DNA of 64,000 nt from Impatiens glandulifera (Eukaryota; Streptophyta; Magnoliopsida; Ericales; Balsaminaceae): assembly GCF_907164915.1 (NCBI RefSeq), contig NC_061864.1, positions 13,151,889 through 13,215,888 of the forward strand, read 5' to 3'. Positions 1 through 11,041 of this stretch are shown piece by piece. Each line of letters begins with the position of its first letter. Positions within the stretch are counted from its first letter, which is position 1. Under the pieces are notes generated by a model, which was given only the letters and a program-made list of their open reading frames with translations, did no database searches and had not been told where the DNA came from. The position numbers were made by a program, and so were the translations under genes.

Positions 1-133
1 TTATTAGCTCTCTCTTGCTTCCTTAATCGATTACATCGAAATTATCTGTCTCCTTCCAACGGTCTGAAACACTCTTTTTCTCTCTCTAAAAGTAGTACTG
101 GAGGAGTACTTCCTTGGTTGAGTTTGATTCAGA

Positions 134-1345
134 ATGAAGGAGGAGATAGAAAACAATATTGTTGAGGGTGGCGAGCTTGTTTCAATGAAGAAGGAGGAGG
201 AGAGAGAAAATGTTATTGTTGAGGGCGGCGAGTTTGATTCAGTGAAGGAGGAGAGAGAAATTGACGGCGGCGATGGGGATGGAGTTGGCGACGAGATTGA
301 TTTGATGAAGGAGGAGAGAGAAATTGACGGCGGAGATGGCGATGGAGGCGGCGGCGAGATTGATTCTATGAAGGAGGAGAGAGAAAATGTTATTGTTGAC
401 GGCGGAGTTGGCGATGGAGGCGAGATTGATTCAATGAAGGAGGAGAAAGAAGTTGACGGCGGCGATGGCGATGGAGATGGCGGCGTGATTGATTCAATGA
501 AGGAGGAGGAGGAGAAAGAAGTTGGCGATGGAGATGGAGATGGCGGCGAGATTAATTCAATGAAGGAGGAGATAGAAGTTGACGGCGGCGATGGCGATGG
601 AGGTGGCGGAGAGATTGATTCATTGAAGGTGGAGATAGAAGTTGACGGCGGCGATGGCGGCGAGATTGATTCATTGAAGGTGGTGATAGAAGTTGACGGC
701 GGCGATGGAGGTGGCGGCGAGATTGATTCATTGAAGGTGGAGATAGAAATTGACGGCGGCGATGGAGGTGGCGGCGAGATTGATTCATTGAAGGTGGAGA
801 TAGAAGTTGACGGCGGCGATGGCGATGGAGGTGGCGGTGAGATTGATTCAATGCAGGAGGAGAAAGAAGCTGACGGCGGCGATGGCGATGGAGGTGGCGG
901 TGAGATTGATTCAATGAAGGAGGAGAAAGAAGCTGACGGCGGAGATGGCGATGGAGGTGGCGGCGAGATTGATTCAATGAAGGAGGAGAAAGAAGCTGAC
1001 GGCGGAGATGGCGATGGAGGTGGCGGCGAGATTGGTTTAATGAAGGAGGAGGAAGAAGCTGACGGCGGCGATGGAGATGGAGGTGGCGGCGAGATTGATT
1101 TAACGAAGGAGGAGAAAGAAGCTGACGGCGGCAATTGCGATGGAGGTGGTGGCGAGATTGATTCACTGAAGGAGGAGATGGAAGTTGACGGCGGCGATGG
1201 CGATGGAGGTGGTGGCGAGATTGATTCACTGAAAGAGGAGATGGAAGTTGACGGCGGCGATGGCGATGGAGGTGGTGGCGAGATTGATTCAGTGAAAGAT
1301 GATATGGAAGTTGACGGCGGAGATGGCGGCGACGGTGGTGGAAAA
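134..1345 (+). repeat. Coding tandem repeat in ABI3 acidic region
   Basis: About 20 imperfect units of roughly 16-22 codons, each of the pattern (M/L)KEE.E.DGG followed by DGDGGGG and EIDS. Early units are the most diverged. Units between about 860 and 1320 are nearly identical, which suggests recent array growth by unequal exchange or slippage. The array stays in frame and is acidic plus glycine-rich. Because the repeat lacks stops on the other strand, long meaningless antisense frames appear here. Confidence 0.93.
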
Positions 1346-4300
1346 GAAGAGATCTGTGTTGATGAGCATCTTAAGGAGAAGGAGAAGGATGATGATCTAT
1401 TATTATTCATTGACGAAATCAGCGACGAACCATCTAGTTTCTTCAACAACTTGGACTTTCCGCCGCTAATTCCTGAAGATTTGACTTGCATGTCTTCTTC
1501 TTCATCATCAAAATCACCAACTGATCCGCCTGCAACCAAGCCCCTCCTACCGTCCTCCTCCGCCGCCTCTTGGGCACCCATCAAGTCTGAACTATTTCAG
1601 AAAGATACCCATTTCGATCTGCATGCAACTGATATTCAAGATCATCATCACTTTGTCGCCACTGTTCCTCCGGGCGTGGGAGGAACTCTTTCATCCACCG
1701 CATCCATGGAAGTAAACACTACTGGGATCTTCAACATCAACTGCATGGATGATTACGCTATGGAGAATTTCCAGCTCATGGATCTGCTAGATGACTCCAA
1801 TGAAATCTGGGATCCTTCTTCAATCTTTCTGCAGGTAATTATAACTTTTAATTAATTAATTAATTAACTAATTAATTATAATCATTGATCGATCATATAA
1901 TATGTGTTTAAATTAATTAATCAATCATTCAGGTTGAAAGGTTCATCGGCGGAGGAGAAGAGGTGGAAGCCATAACAACTGATCTTCCTCTTCCTACTCC
2001 TACTCCTCCACCTCCACCTCCTCCGACGAATCAGACTAACAATGAAGATCAAGAAGTTAAGTCGGATAATGATCTTGCATTAGTGTTCTTTGAGTGGCTG
2101 AAAACAAACAAGGATTATATCTCCGTGGAGGAATTGAGAAACATTAAACTCAAAAAAGCCACAGTTGAATCCGCTAGTAAAAAATTAGGCACTTCAAAAG
2201 AAGGCAAGAAACAGTTACTCAAACTCATTCTTGAATGGGTAGCATTGTATCGGCTTAAAAAACGCAGCAGCTGCATGCTGCCTCAACAATCCTCAGCAGT
2301 ACTACTACCTCAACAATCCTCAGCAGCAGCAGTACTACCTCAACAACACTTGACAAATCAAACGCAACACCCTTACACTTCCTCCTCTCAATGGATTCCA
2401 CCACCCCAACAGCCCTACACCCCTTACACGCCGAATCCGTATTCTAATATCCTGACTCATCCGCCGCATGCGACGGTAACTGATCAGTACCACCAACAGA
2501 CCTGGCAGCAGCCGCAGCAACAGCAGCAGCAGGTGGTTCAGTTTGTTCCGGGGCAGCAGCAGCAGCAGCAGGCGGTGCAGTTTGTTCCGGGGCAGCAGCA
2601 ACAGCAGCAGGCGGTGCAGTTTGTTCCGGGGCAGCAGCCGGTGGTGCAGTTTGTTCCGGGGCAGCAGCAGCAAGCGGTGCAGCAGTTTGTTCCGGAAAAT
2701 AACGGAAGTTTTGCTGGGAATTTGGGTCAACAACAACGGTATCCTTATAATAATACTACTCATTACTATAGTGGAGTAAACGGAGAGAAATTTACAAGAC
2801 CGGGATCGACTTCCGCGACTAAAGAGGCAAGGCGGAAGAGAATGGAGAGGCAAAGACGTATGTACTCTCAACGTCGTCAAAATCAGCAAAACAAACAAGT
2901 TACTAGTCATCCCAACCAACACACGATTCAATATCAGAATCATGCAGCAAACGAATTTCAAAGGGTGATTCGAACAGACAATAATTTTACAAATGTTTCC
3001 CAGCAGACTAATAATATTGTTCCGGCCAACTGGGTCTACTGGCCTCCGGCAATGCCAAATGGTTCTGGTATTCCTCCGGCAATGCCAAATGGTTCTCGTA
3101 TTCCACCGCTGCTGCCGGCAATGCCAAATGGTTCTCGTATTCCACCGCTGCTGCCGGCAATGCCAAATGGTTCTGGTATTCCTCCGGCAATGCCCAATGG
3201 TTCTGGTATTCCACCGCTGCTGCCGGCAATGCCAAATGGTTCTGGTATTCCTCCGGCAATGCCAAATGGTTCTCGTATTCCTCCGGCAATGCCAAATGGT
3301 CCTGGTGTTCCTCCGGCAATGCCAAATGGTTCTGGTATTCCACCGGCAATGCCAAATGGTTCTGGTATTCCTCCGGCAATGGCAAATGGTTCTGGTATTC
3401 CACCGCCGCCGGCAATGGCAAATGGTTCTGGTATTCCTCCGGCAATGGCAAATGGTTCTGGTATTCCTCCTTCACCGCCGCCGCCTATGCCGGCGGCATC
3501 TGAACAGATGCAGAAGAAGCCAATGGAAGCTGGGGGAGTGATGCAAGGGCAAAGCAGTAATCCACAGCAGAGGCAGGTATCAGAGAGGCGACTGCTGCAG
3601 CAGGTTTGTTTTTAGATGTTGTCTGAATTTATATATTCACATGATTGTTTATTTGAAAATGATTATATAAACATATATATGTATAGGCATGGAAACATGA
3701 GAAGAACATGAAGTTTCTATTGCAGAAGGTTTTGAAGCAAAGTGATGTAGGAAGTCTGGGAAGAATTGTGTTACCAAAGGTTGTTTTCTCAATTAATTAT
3801 ATATAGTTTGAGATGAACTTTCATATTATATTATATAAACACACACTTTTATTTATTCTTCTTATTACAGAAAGAGGCTGAAACCCATCTCCCTGAATTG
3901 GAGAATAGAGATGGAATTACAATTGCAATGGAAGATGTTAGAACTTCTCGAGTTTGGCACATGAAATACAGGTAATTAATTAATGACATTTGATCTCTTA
4001 GCTAGACAAGAATCTTAATCTTAATGGATTATGTTTTTTTCTTTCTTTTGTTAATGTTATAAGGTTCTGGCCCAACAACAAAAGCAGGATGTATCTACTT
4101 GAAAACACAGGTAAAAACAAATTAATATATAACTAATTAGTTAACATATGATTAAAAAAAGGGTTCAAATTTCAGGTGAATTTGTGCGTGCAAATGAGCT
4201 GGAAGAGGGGGACTTCATTGTGATTTACTCACATGTCAAGAGTGGAAAATATGTATGTAAAAATTCAAATTATTGGTCATATTTTATCTTTGTTATATAG

Positions 4301-4465
4301 CAGCATAAATAAGAATAAAATGGATATGCCTAACTAATTAATTCTATTTTACAGATGATAAGAGGTGTGAAGATGCGCCAGATTGAGCAGAAACAGGAAG
4401 TGAAGAAGGGGGCTAGAAGTCAGAAGAACCCTAAGTCAGCACCCGTGTCTTATTTGCAGCTATAG
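134..4465 (+). CDS. ABI3: ABI3/VP1-type B3 transcription factor with expanded repeats
   Basis: Seven exons: 134-1834, 1933-3603, 3687-3779, 3871-3971, 4064-4110, 4176-4252, 4355-4465, giving about 1266 aa. All junctions are GT-AG and frame-consistent. Seen: an acidic N-terminal region, then serine-rich CMSSSSSS and a [17 protein letters not shown] block typical of ABI3. The B1 domain (FFEWLKTNK to LLKLILEWV) lies near residues 614-672. The basic B2 domain ([16 protein letters not shown]) is near 860-885. The C-terminal B3 DNA-binding domain ([20 protein letters not shown] through [17 protein letters not shown] to [11 protein letters not shown]) spans about 1132-1240. Family knowledge: nuclear activator of seed maturation and ABA responses, with B3 binding RY elements and B1/B2 contacting ABI5-type bZIPs. 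Arabidopsis ABI3 is 720 aa. The excess here comes from the acidic repeats (134-1345), a Gln-rich repeat and a [10 protein letters not shown] repeat. The start is the first in-frame ATG seen, and the 5' UTR begins at or before the window edge. Confidence 0.95.
2534..2695 (+). repeat. Gln-rich [10 protein letters not shown] coding repeat in ABI3
   Basis: Five consecutive in-frame copies of a unit reading roughly [13 protein letters not shown], in the segment between the B1 and B2 domains. Units differ by the number of CAG codons and by small substitutions. Gln/Pro-rich linkers are normal in ABI3 proteins. The regular array is not something I recognise from the family. Confidence 0.85.
3046..3475 (+). 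repeat. [10 protein letters not shown] coding tandem repeat in ABI3
   Basis: Thirteen in-frame copies of a ten-residue Pro/Asn/Gly unit, [10 protein letters not shown]. Variants include an inserted LLP before AMPNG, R for G near the end, and AMANG in the last three copies. It sits between the B2 and B3 domains, downstream of the WVYWPP motif that ABI3 proteins share, so it lengthens a flexible linker. Confidence 0.92.
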
Positions 4466-5100
4466 TGTGCCAATGCAAAACTCAGACACCCTTCACCAAG
4501 TATTTTCATTTGAAAACTCTTTTTCGTTTTTCTTATGACTATGCAATGACTGCTTTCCCTTTTCTCGTTTCAATAATCACTTTTAAATAATTGGATTTCA
4601 AATTTGGTTAAGATGTTTGATCATGTTATGATACAATTTTCTTAAGTATAACTGAGTGTGGGTCTTTTCTTGCTTAAGCTCTATGTTCAATTTTATTTTC
4701 AAATAGTATAAAATAGTTTTTTGGCTTGCCATAAGAGGTTGATTACTAAGAATAAATGATTTGGAATCTCAAAACCATCTTCTATTTAGAGATGGTGACT
4801 AATGAGTCCAAATAGATGTTGTTTTAGTGTCTTTGCTAGCTTTGGAGAGGAAAGAATGCTAAGTTTTCCAGGGATGTTCTTTTGTCGTAAAATGTCTCAA
4901 AAGCTTAGTCAACCTTCAAATTTAGTGTATTTTTTACATAAAAAATTGTATATGACCTTACAATTTTTTTTAAAATACACTCATTTTGAAAGATGACCCA
5001 ACCTTTAGAACATCCTTGTGACAGTCTATCCTCTTCATTTTTTCAAAGACAATAATTGTTTTTTAAGAGATATTAATTTTAGTAGTAATTAGGTATTATT
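4466..5100. other. Spacer: ABI3 3' UTR and AT-rich DNA
   Basis: The first few hundred bases after the stop at 4463-4465 should be the ABI3 3' UTR. No gene is seen in the rest. The short frame at 4802-4996 has no family resemblance. Confidence 0.6.
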
Positions 5101-5317
5101 AAACATACAACTCTTTTAACAGAAAACACAAATAATTTATTGGTTTTTCAACAATTGTATTTATTATTATTATTATTGAGTGTATTCTATAAATTTATCA
5201 TAATTGTATATCATTAATAAACCTTCAATAGAGTATCATCATTGGCTCTTCTTCTATCTTCTTATTATATTGTTTTTTTTTAAAACGGCTTAGGTATTAT
5301 ATTGTCATTCATTTCAT
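5101..5317 (+). repeat. 5' LTR fragment of the copia element
   Basis: Matches 9731-9946 along most of its length with many substitutions and small indels. It runs into the degenerate primer-binding site at 5318-5335. The true 5' terminus (TG) is not clear. Confidence 0.7.
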
Positions 5318-5469
5318 TGGTATATGCATAGAGCTATTTGGATAGATCCTTTTCGATCCATAAATGGTTGAAACATATATAAGTCATTTCTTGCACATAA
5401 GAACTCTAGTGGTGTGCATAGAGAAAACAAGGGAGGTGGTCGCTATTATTAATGTAGAAATTACCTCCC

Positions 5470-5494
5470 AAAATGTTCAAATTGTAATCATCAC

Positions 5495-5554
<60 letters not shown>

Positions 5555-5640
5555 ATTGTGAGCAAAATTGTCGCTCTCCAGTAGTGTCAATTTTGTAATG
5601 GAATCGGTCATCTTGTCATAAAGTGTCGGCGTAAGTTTGA
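5470..5640 (+). pseudogene. gag zinc-knuckle remnant split by a TA microsatellite
   Basis: One frame reads GGGRYY, a stop, then CRNYLPKCSNCNHHGH. This is the start of a CX2CX4H knuckle, broken by a pure TA tract at 5499-5550. After the tract a second, complete knuckle reads CQFCNGIGHLVIKCRRK (CX2CX4HX4C). Two knuckles close together are seen in some copia gag proteins. Confidence 0.75.
5499..5550. repeat. TA dinucleotide microsatellite
   Basis: Uninterrupted alternating TA of about 52 bp inside the dead gag gene. Confidence 0.95.
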
Positions 5641-6490
5641 TCATAACTTCCAACCCATTGCTTCCTCTGTTTTCATGGCATCTCATTAACATTTTATCTT
5701 ACTCTTGTGTCACGAACTACTTCACTTCTAGTTAAGGTATTGAACGAATTATTATCGTTGGTAATGGTAAATTGTTACAAATTTCTAATATAAAAAAATT
5801 ATTATTTTGGGTTTGACTAAACCTTTAAAATTACAAAATATTTTAATGTTCTCAAATTGTTAGGAATTTATTATGTGTTGTGTCTTCTTTGAATTTTATC
5901 CACCTTATTGGACGACAAAGAATCAAATTACAGAGATAAAAGTTCTTCGAGACACACTTAAAAACGGTTTTGTATCACCTACTCTCACCGAAACAAGCCT
6001 TTCTTAGTTCTCGATCATCAACATCCATAAGGAATCACTTTCGACTTCTACCATCTTCTCTAGCTATTATCTCCCATTTTAAGTTACCGGTATTGGAAAA
6101 TAAAACTCTATCTTTATTGGAAGCATGCCAACTTGGGAAATCACACAAACAATCTTTTAAATTATTAAAGTTTGCAAACTTTTTGCTCCTCTAGATTTAA
6201 TACATGGCCTATGTTTGGGACCTGCACATATTTCTCAATATCTGACTATATATATACATGTGGTTATTTTTTATTCAAAGAAAATCTGATGTTATCCATA
6301 AATTTATAAAATTCAAACTTTGGTTGAGAATCCGTTCAACAGGAAAATCAAATAGATTCAGACTGATTGAAAGGTGGTGAATTTTGTAATCTTGTCACAT
6401 TAACGGATACTAGATATTCAATAGGTGATTTTTGTAATTTTGTTATCATATCCACATTCGAGTGAACAAAATGAGATTGTCTAACAAAAA

Positions 6491-6570
6491 ATTAGACACA
6501 TCACTAACACTAACGCTAAATAATCATTAAATTAGACACATCACTAACACCAACGCTAAATAATCATTAT
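6491..6570. repeat. Two-copy 40-bp tandem repeat
   Basis: A 40-base unit starting ATTAGACACATCACTAACAC occurs twice head to tail (6491 and 6531) with a single obvious difference. It lies inside the decayed copia internal region. Confidence 0.9.
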
Positions 6571-7276
6571 CCATGTGAATATCTTAACCACAAAAATTTG
6601 TTGGTAACAGAGGATCCCAACTGTATGAAGGTCGCCTAATTATATTACCTTGAAAATATTTAGATGTACGTGTTATCCCTTTGCTCGTCCTTATCACCAA
6701 CTTAAACTTGATTTCAGATCTATCATATATTTATTTATAAGGTTCATAAAGCTATATGTGCCTCCATATCCTTAGAGACCATCTTTATATATCTCGGTAT
6801 TTTACTTTTTATAAAACATTCTTTCCATTTTCCATACCCTTAACGGCTTAACCAACCCCTACCTACCTCATCACTCTTACTCACACCTCCATCCATACTA
6901 TTTCACACACCCCCACCCCCACTCCAAATCCAACTACACCTCATTCTAATGTTACAAATTCTCGATGACCCAAAGGGTACTATGTGCCCTTTCAAGGGAG
7001 CTTAATGTGACTAAAAAAAATCACATCAAACTCCCCTATGAGAGGACACAAAGACCTTTACAGAAGATCATTCTTTCAAATTCTCAACCCGTCTCTCCTA
7101 CACATAGTTCATCTCCTACCATCATGTTACCACAAAAATTCTTTTGTTATATCTCCTCCCACCCAACATTCTCTCATTCCAACTTGTGTTTCCTCTCAAG
7201 AGTAAAATATGGAGGACGACTATGACATCTGAATATAATGTTTACACAAAATGTATTTCTTCATAGTGCCAAAAAA

Positions 7277-8440
7277 ATATTTATGGAACAACCACATGGA
7301 TTCGCTCATCTAGATCTCCCGAATCATGTATATCATCTTAAGAAAGTCATTTATGGACTCAAGTCAACTCCTCGTGCCTGACACTCATCATAAGTTTCCA
7401 CTTTCGAATGGTGTTAATTTTCATCATCACTTTCTAATAAATCCTCTTCATAAAAATCGTAGGATTTTATTCCGACAAAATCAATCCCCATGCCCAGTTA
7501 CCCTGATCTGAAGTCAAGAAACTAATTCTGATTGATTAGAAGAAATTTGAAGGGAACTAGCATTGGCCATTAGGGATGAATCCAAATCTGATGCATCATT
7601 GTTTTTGTATCACAATGACTGATATGTGTGGTTGTCTATTTGGATGACACCATATTTACATGTAACTCTCTTTTTCTCACATCTCTTAATTTATCACACA
7701 ACTAAGCACAATGTTCGATAGACCTGAGAGATATTCATTATTTTTTTGGGTTGAGACCACTCGAACATCTAATGGTGTATACCTTAGTCGGGCCAACTAT
7801 ATCTCCAACATACTAAAATGTACTAACATGCACAATGTCAAACCACTTCACCCACCCGTGTCAACGCATGATCATTCCTGTCAAAGAATGATGGTATCAA
7901 TAAAATTAGTAAATTGATACAGTGGTAAGAGTTCAGTTTAAGAGACCATAAGGTCATAAGTTTGATTTCATCTAAAAACGCTTTGAGTTTAAGAGAGACC
8001 ATAGTTGTGAAGTGTCATGCTAGTTCTCATTTAATTCCCCACATAAAGGAAAGATAATAATCTTTTGTCGATAATTTTATATATCGAAGCATCCTTGACG
8101 CCCTACAATATCTCATTCTTACTCGTCCAGAACTTGTCTTTGTTGTTAATTGTGCACGCCAGTTTATGCACTTCTCTACAACTACTTTGTATCATGGGTT
8201 CTTGATCCGTCACTCGTCAAATCTCTCCCTCATTGCCTTCTCAGATGCTGATCGTCCTGATGATCGACGATCCACAACTGCTTATCTCGGTGACAATTTA
8301 ATCTTTTGAAAATTTAAAAAGCAAGTTGTTGTCTCTCTTTCCAGTACTGAGTCTAAATTCCGGGCCCATGTCACCGTCGAACTTTATTGGTTACAATCTT
8401 TCATTGGAGAACTTCGACGTCTTTTTGTCTACAAATCTAG
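7277..8440 (+). pseudogene. copia pol remnant (reverse transcriptase / RNase H)
   Basis: Scattered collinear pieces of the copia pol C-terminal half appear in changing frames. They are the RT segment with YGLKS at 7277-7385, YLDD at 7637-7648, RT-connection TSNGVYLSRANYISNILK at 7760-7860, and RNase H LQYLILTRPEL to SSTESKFRAHV to YWLQSFIGELR at 8098-8440. A SINE-like piece at 7918-8045 separates the last two. All open stretches are broken by stops. Confidence 0.85.
7918..8045 (+). mobile_element. SINE-like tRNA-derived repeat
   Basis: It contains TGGTAAGAGTT, close to a Pol III A box, and about 35 bases later AAGTTTGATTTC, a degraded B box. A block ending AACGCTTTGAGTTTAA is shared with 29545-29630, which carries a better B box (GGGTTCGATTT). 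The repeat plus the internal promoter pattern suggests a dispersed SINE family. Confidence 0.5.
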
Positions 8441-8524
8441 TCTTTCATACCTAAACGAAATATATTGAAATTGATCACCATTCAATATATCTCTAATCAT
8501 GATCAGATTTTCTATATTCTCAAA

Positions 8525-9651
8525 TAGGGATGACAATAGATACCCTACTCGTCGGGTAGTAAAGTACTCACTCCCAAACCTAATTTTTATTTTATTACCC
8601 GAACCTGACGGGTATTTATATTTGTATCTCTATTCACGATTTGTTGGGTACCCGATCCCCGACGGGTACCCTATTACCCGATTAATGAATTTTAATTATT
8701 ATTTTCTAAATATACTAAATATTAAAAACACAAATTAAAATATTACTTATTTGTAAAGATATGTTATAGAATTTGAAAAAATAACAATTTTATTATTATT
8801 ACACATGAAATTAAAAAAAAAATAGAGAGAAGGTTGAAGAAAGATTATTAAAAATAAAAAATGAAGAGTGAATAGAGAGAAAATACATGAAGTTCAACAA
8901 AAAAAAAAAAAAAATAGAGACAATGTTAAAGAAAGATGAAAAAATGAAGAAATGTTAATCTTGAAAATAAAAAATGAAGAGTGAATAGAGAGAAAAAAAA
9001 ATATATGAAGACGAAGTTCAACAAAAAAAGAAAAAGTAGAGACAATGTTAAAGAAAGATGAAAAAATGAAGAAATGTTAATTTTGAAAATAAAAAATGAA
9101 GAGTGAATAGAGAAAAAAAATAAATGAAGTTTAACAAAAAAAAAATTAGAAAAAAAATTGAATAAAGATGAATAAATTTTGACCTTGAAAATATAAAATG
9201 AAGAGTAAATAGAGAGAAAAAAATATCTGAAGTTCAATCAAAAAAATTAGAGAAAATATTGAATAAAGATGAATAAATTTTGACCTTGAAAATATAAAAT
9301 GAATAGTGAATAGAGAGATAAAATATTTTGTTATTAAATAAATAGAAAATTAGAGTGTCATGGGAAGATAAATTGAAATGATGATGGCCTGGAGAGGGGA
9401 GTGTAGGTAATTAAATAATATATTTATTGTAAATTTGTAATAAAAGTAGTGTTGTAAAATTTTTAGTATATATTTTTTTCGGGTATAGGATATTGGGTTT
9501 GAATTTCGCATATTTTTCATCTCCGAACCTTATTAGGTAATCATTTTTACTCCTCATCTCCGTCCTCTAACCCGGTTAAAAAAAACTGTACTCGAACCCA
9601 CTATCGGGTACTCATAGCTATCGAGTTTACGAATACCCATTAATATCTCTA
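8525..9651. mobile_element. Nonautonomous hAT-like element nested in copia
   Basis: Left end TAGGGATGACAATAGATACC and right end, read inward on the other strand, TAGAGATATTAATGGGTATT form imperfect terminal inverted repeats. They are followed on both sides by the CGGGTACCCGA-type subterminal motifs common in plant hAT MITEs. Flanks TTCTCAAA (8517-8524) and TTCTCACC (9652-9659) match at six of eight positions, fitting an 8-bp hAT target duplication. The middle is an A-rich tandem array. No transposase frame is present. Confidence 0.7.
8860..9320. repeat. A-rich tandem array inside the hAT-like element
   Basis: Four to five imperfect units of about 70-125 bp. Each contains GAAAATAAAAAATGAAGAGT and GAATAGAGAGA followed by GAAGTTCAAC. 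Strand asymmetry (A/G versus T/C) is strong. The long minus-strand frame here is only this repeat read backwards. Confidence 0.8.
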
Positions 9652-9660
9652 TTCTCACCA

Positions 9661-9758
9661 GAATTCCCATCTAGAAAAGTCAAACATAGAACTCTTCCAA
9701 CAGAAAAATGAATTCCCATCTAAACAAGTCAAACATACAACTCCTCCAACAGAAAACA
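9661..9758. repeat. 49-bp tandem duplication at the 3' LTR edge
   Basis: A unit starting GAATTCCCATCTA and ending CCAACAGAAAA occurs at 9661 and again at 9710. The second copy overlaps the start of the segment shared with the 5' LTR. Confidence 0.8.
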
Positions 9759-9946
9759 TATAATCTAAATAGGACTAATTATCTCCATTGGTTACCCAAA
9801 CAATTTATTGGTTCGCCATCAATTGCATTTATTATTATTATTCCTGAATGTATTCTATAAATTCATCATAATAATATCATTTGTAATCAGAAATAAATAA
9901 ACGTTCAATTGGTTTTTCTATCTTCTTATTACAATTTCTTTCATTC
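9731..9946 (+). repeat. 3' LTR fragment of the copia element
   Basis: Aligns with 5101-5317: AAACATACAACTC start, CAACAGAAAACA, ATTTATTGGTT, a TTA tract, TGTATTCTATAAAT and TCTATCTTCTTATTA near the end. Divergence between the two copies indicates an old insertion. Confidence 0.7.
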
Positions 9947-11041
9947 TCTAGATGGTATCAATTTTAGTGGTTATTAGTAGTGATAGAAAGAAGGATTGCA
10001 AATACTAGGCGATTGAAATCGATGAAATTATAAAGGTGATATGTAATTTATTTATTTATTTTGACTTTATGATTTGTTTTGTATTCAAATGAATGTTTAA
10101 TGTTTTTGTTCTTCTTATATAATGTTATGTCAAAGTATGTTTTTATTTCTGAAACACTTTTATTTTGCCATGTTTCTTTAAATTTTAATAAAAATAACAT
10201 AAACCATTTTCTAAAAATGAGAGAAAAATTAGTTAATAACATTATAGGCTTGTTTAGCTTAATAGTACAACCCAAATGTTCATTTACAAAATATAATAAA
10301 TAGCTAAAAAATATTAATACTAATTTTCATAGAAATTAATCCTTGTAATAAAAAAATAAAAAAATAAAAACAGAGACCTTAAGGGAATAATTGCACCTTC
10401 AAAATAACCTCAAATCCACTATTTAGTATTTAATAACTAGTAACTTAATTAAAAAGGACAATTTAAGAGAGAAAAAAAAACAAAAAAAAACATATAAAGC
10501 TTGGATTACCATAATAAAAAATTGACTTCTATACCTTGATCAAGACACAATTGGTAAAATCATTTGACAAGAGTTTTAATTTCTTCTAACAACCTTAGAG
10601 CAAGCAAACAATTGAACATGAATTGATATACAGATGATGACACAAACAAATGAATAAAGTTCAATTTTTAAATAAACATGTCATACAAAGAAGTTTTCCA
10701 AGAACTCCAACATAATAGTAACAATAGAAAAAGAAAGAATGGAGGGGGGGAGGAGGTCAGTTTAATCCACATATAGTACAGTGAAAGAAGTTGGAAAACC
10801 TGGGGGGGAAGGAGGGGAAGAGTATAGATGTAGGAGATAACAATGAAAGAATTTTCCAATGGCCGAGACCTTGGTTTATTCCGATCTCCATCCAATATGA
10901 TCTTGTAAGCCCAAAGGGGGCTTACCAAAACTGGTATATTTAAAGAAAAATGGATGAAAGATACAAGAAGATATCTTGTTCAACCATCCTAAAAACAAAC
11001 ATGTATAATTTTTGTATGTACATGTCGGTTCTTCTTCGTCG
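9947..11041. other. AT-rich spacer and HAC 3' UTR side
   Basis: No convincing gene. The part nearest 11041 should carry the 3' UTR of the HAC gene, which is transcribed leftwards. Short frames at 10048-10303 and 10668-10928 are low-complexity and unrecognised. Confidence 0.5.

Larger units (their letters stand above)
5101..9946 (+). mobile_element. Decayed Ty1/copia LTR retrotransposon
   Basis: Similar LTR-like segments flank the element: 5101 to about 5317 and 9731 to about 9946 share an AAACATACAACTC start, a (TTA)n tract and a TGTATTCTATAAAT block. Directly after the first, 5318-5335 holds a broken primer-binding site resembling the initiator-Met tRNA complement (TGGTAT...AGAGC). Gag zinc knuckles follow near 5475-5640. 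Reverse transcriptase remains at 7277-7385 (HLDLPNHVYHLKK..YGLKS) with a YLDD catalytic box at 7637-7648. A further RT piece lies at 7735-7860. The RNase H tail at 8098-8440 contains STTAYLG and SLSSTESKF. Frameshifts and stops are numerous, so it cannot encode its own movement. It was later split by a hAT-like insertion at 8525-9651. Confidence 0.85.

Noticed and set aside
31..1584. 517-codon minus-strand frame rich in Ser and Pro
   Set aside because: It is the reverse reading of the ABI3 repeat array, which has no stops on either strand. It has no family features, and the plus strand carries a clear ABI3 gene.
3008..3475. Minus-strand repeat frame [10 protein letters not shown]
   Set aside because: Shadow of the [10 protein letters not shown] coding repeat on the other strand.
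8926..9237. Phe-rich minus-strand frame that looks like a membrane protein
   Set aside because: Produced by the A-rich tandem array of the hAT-like element read backwards.
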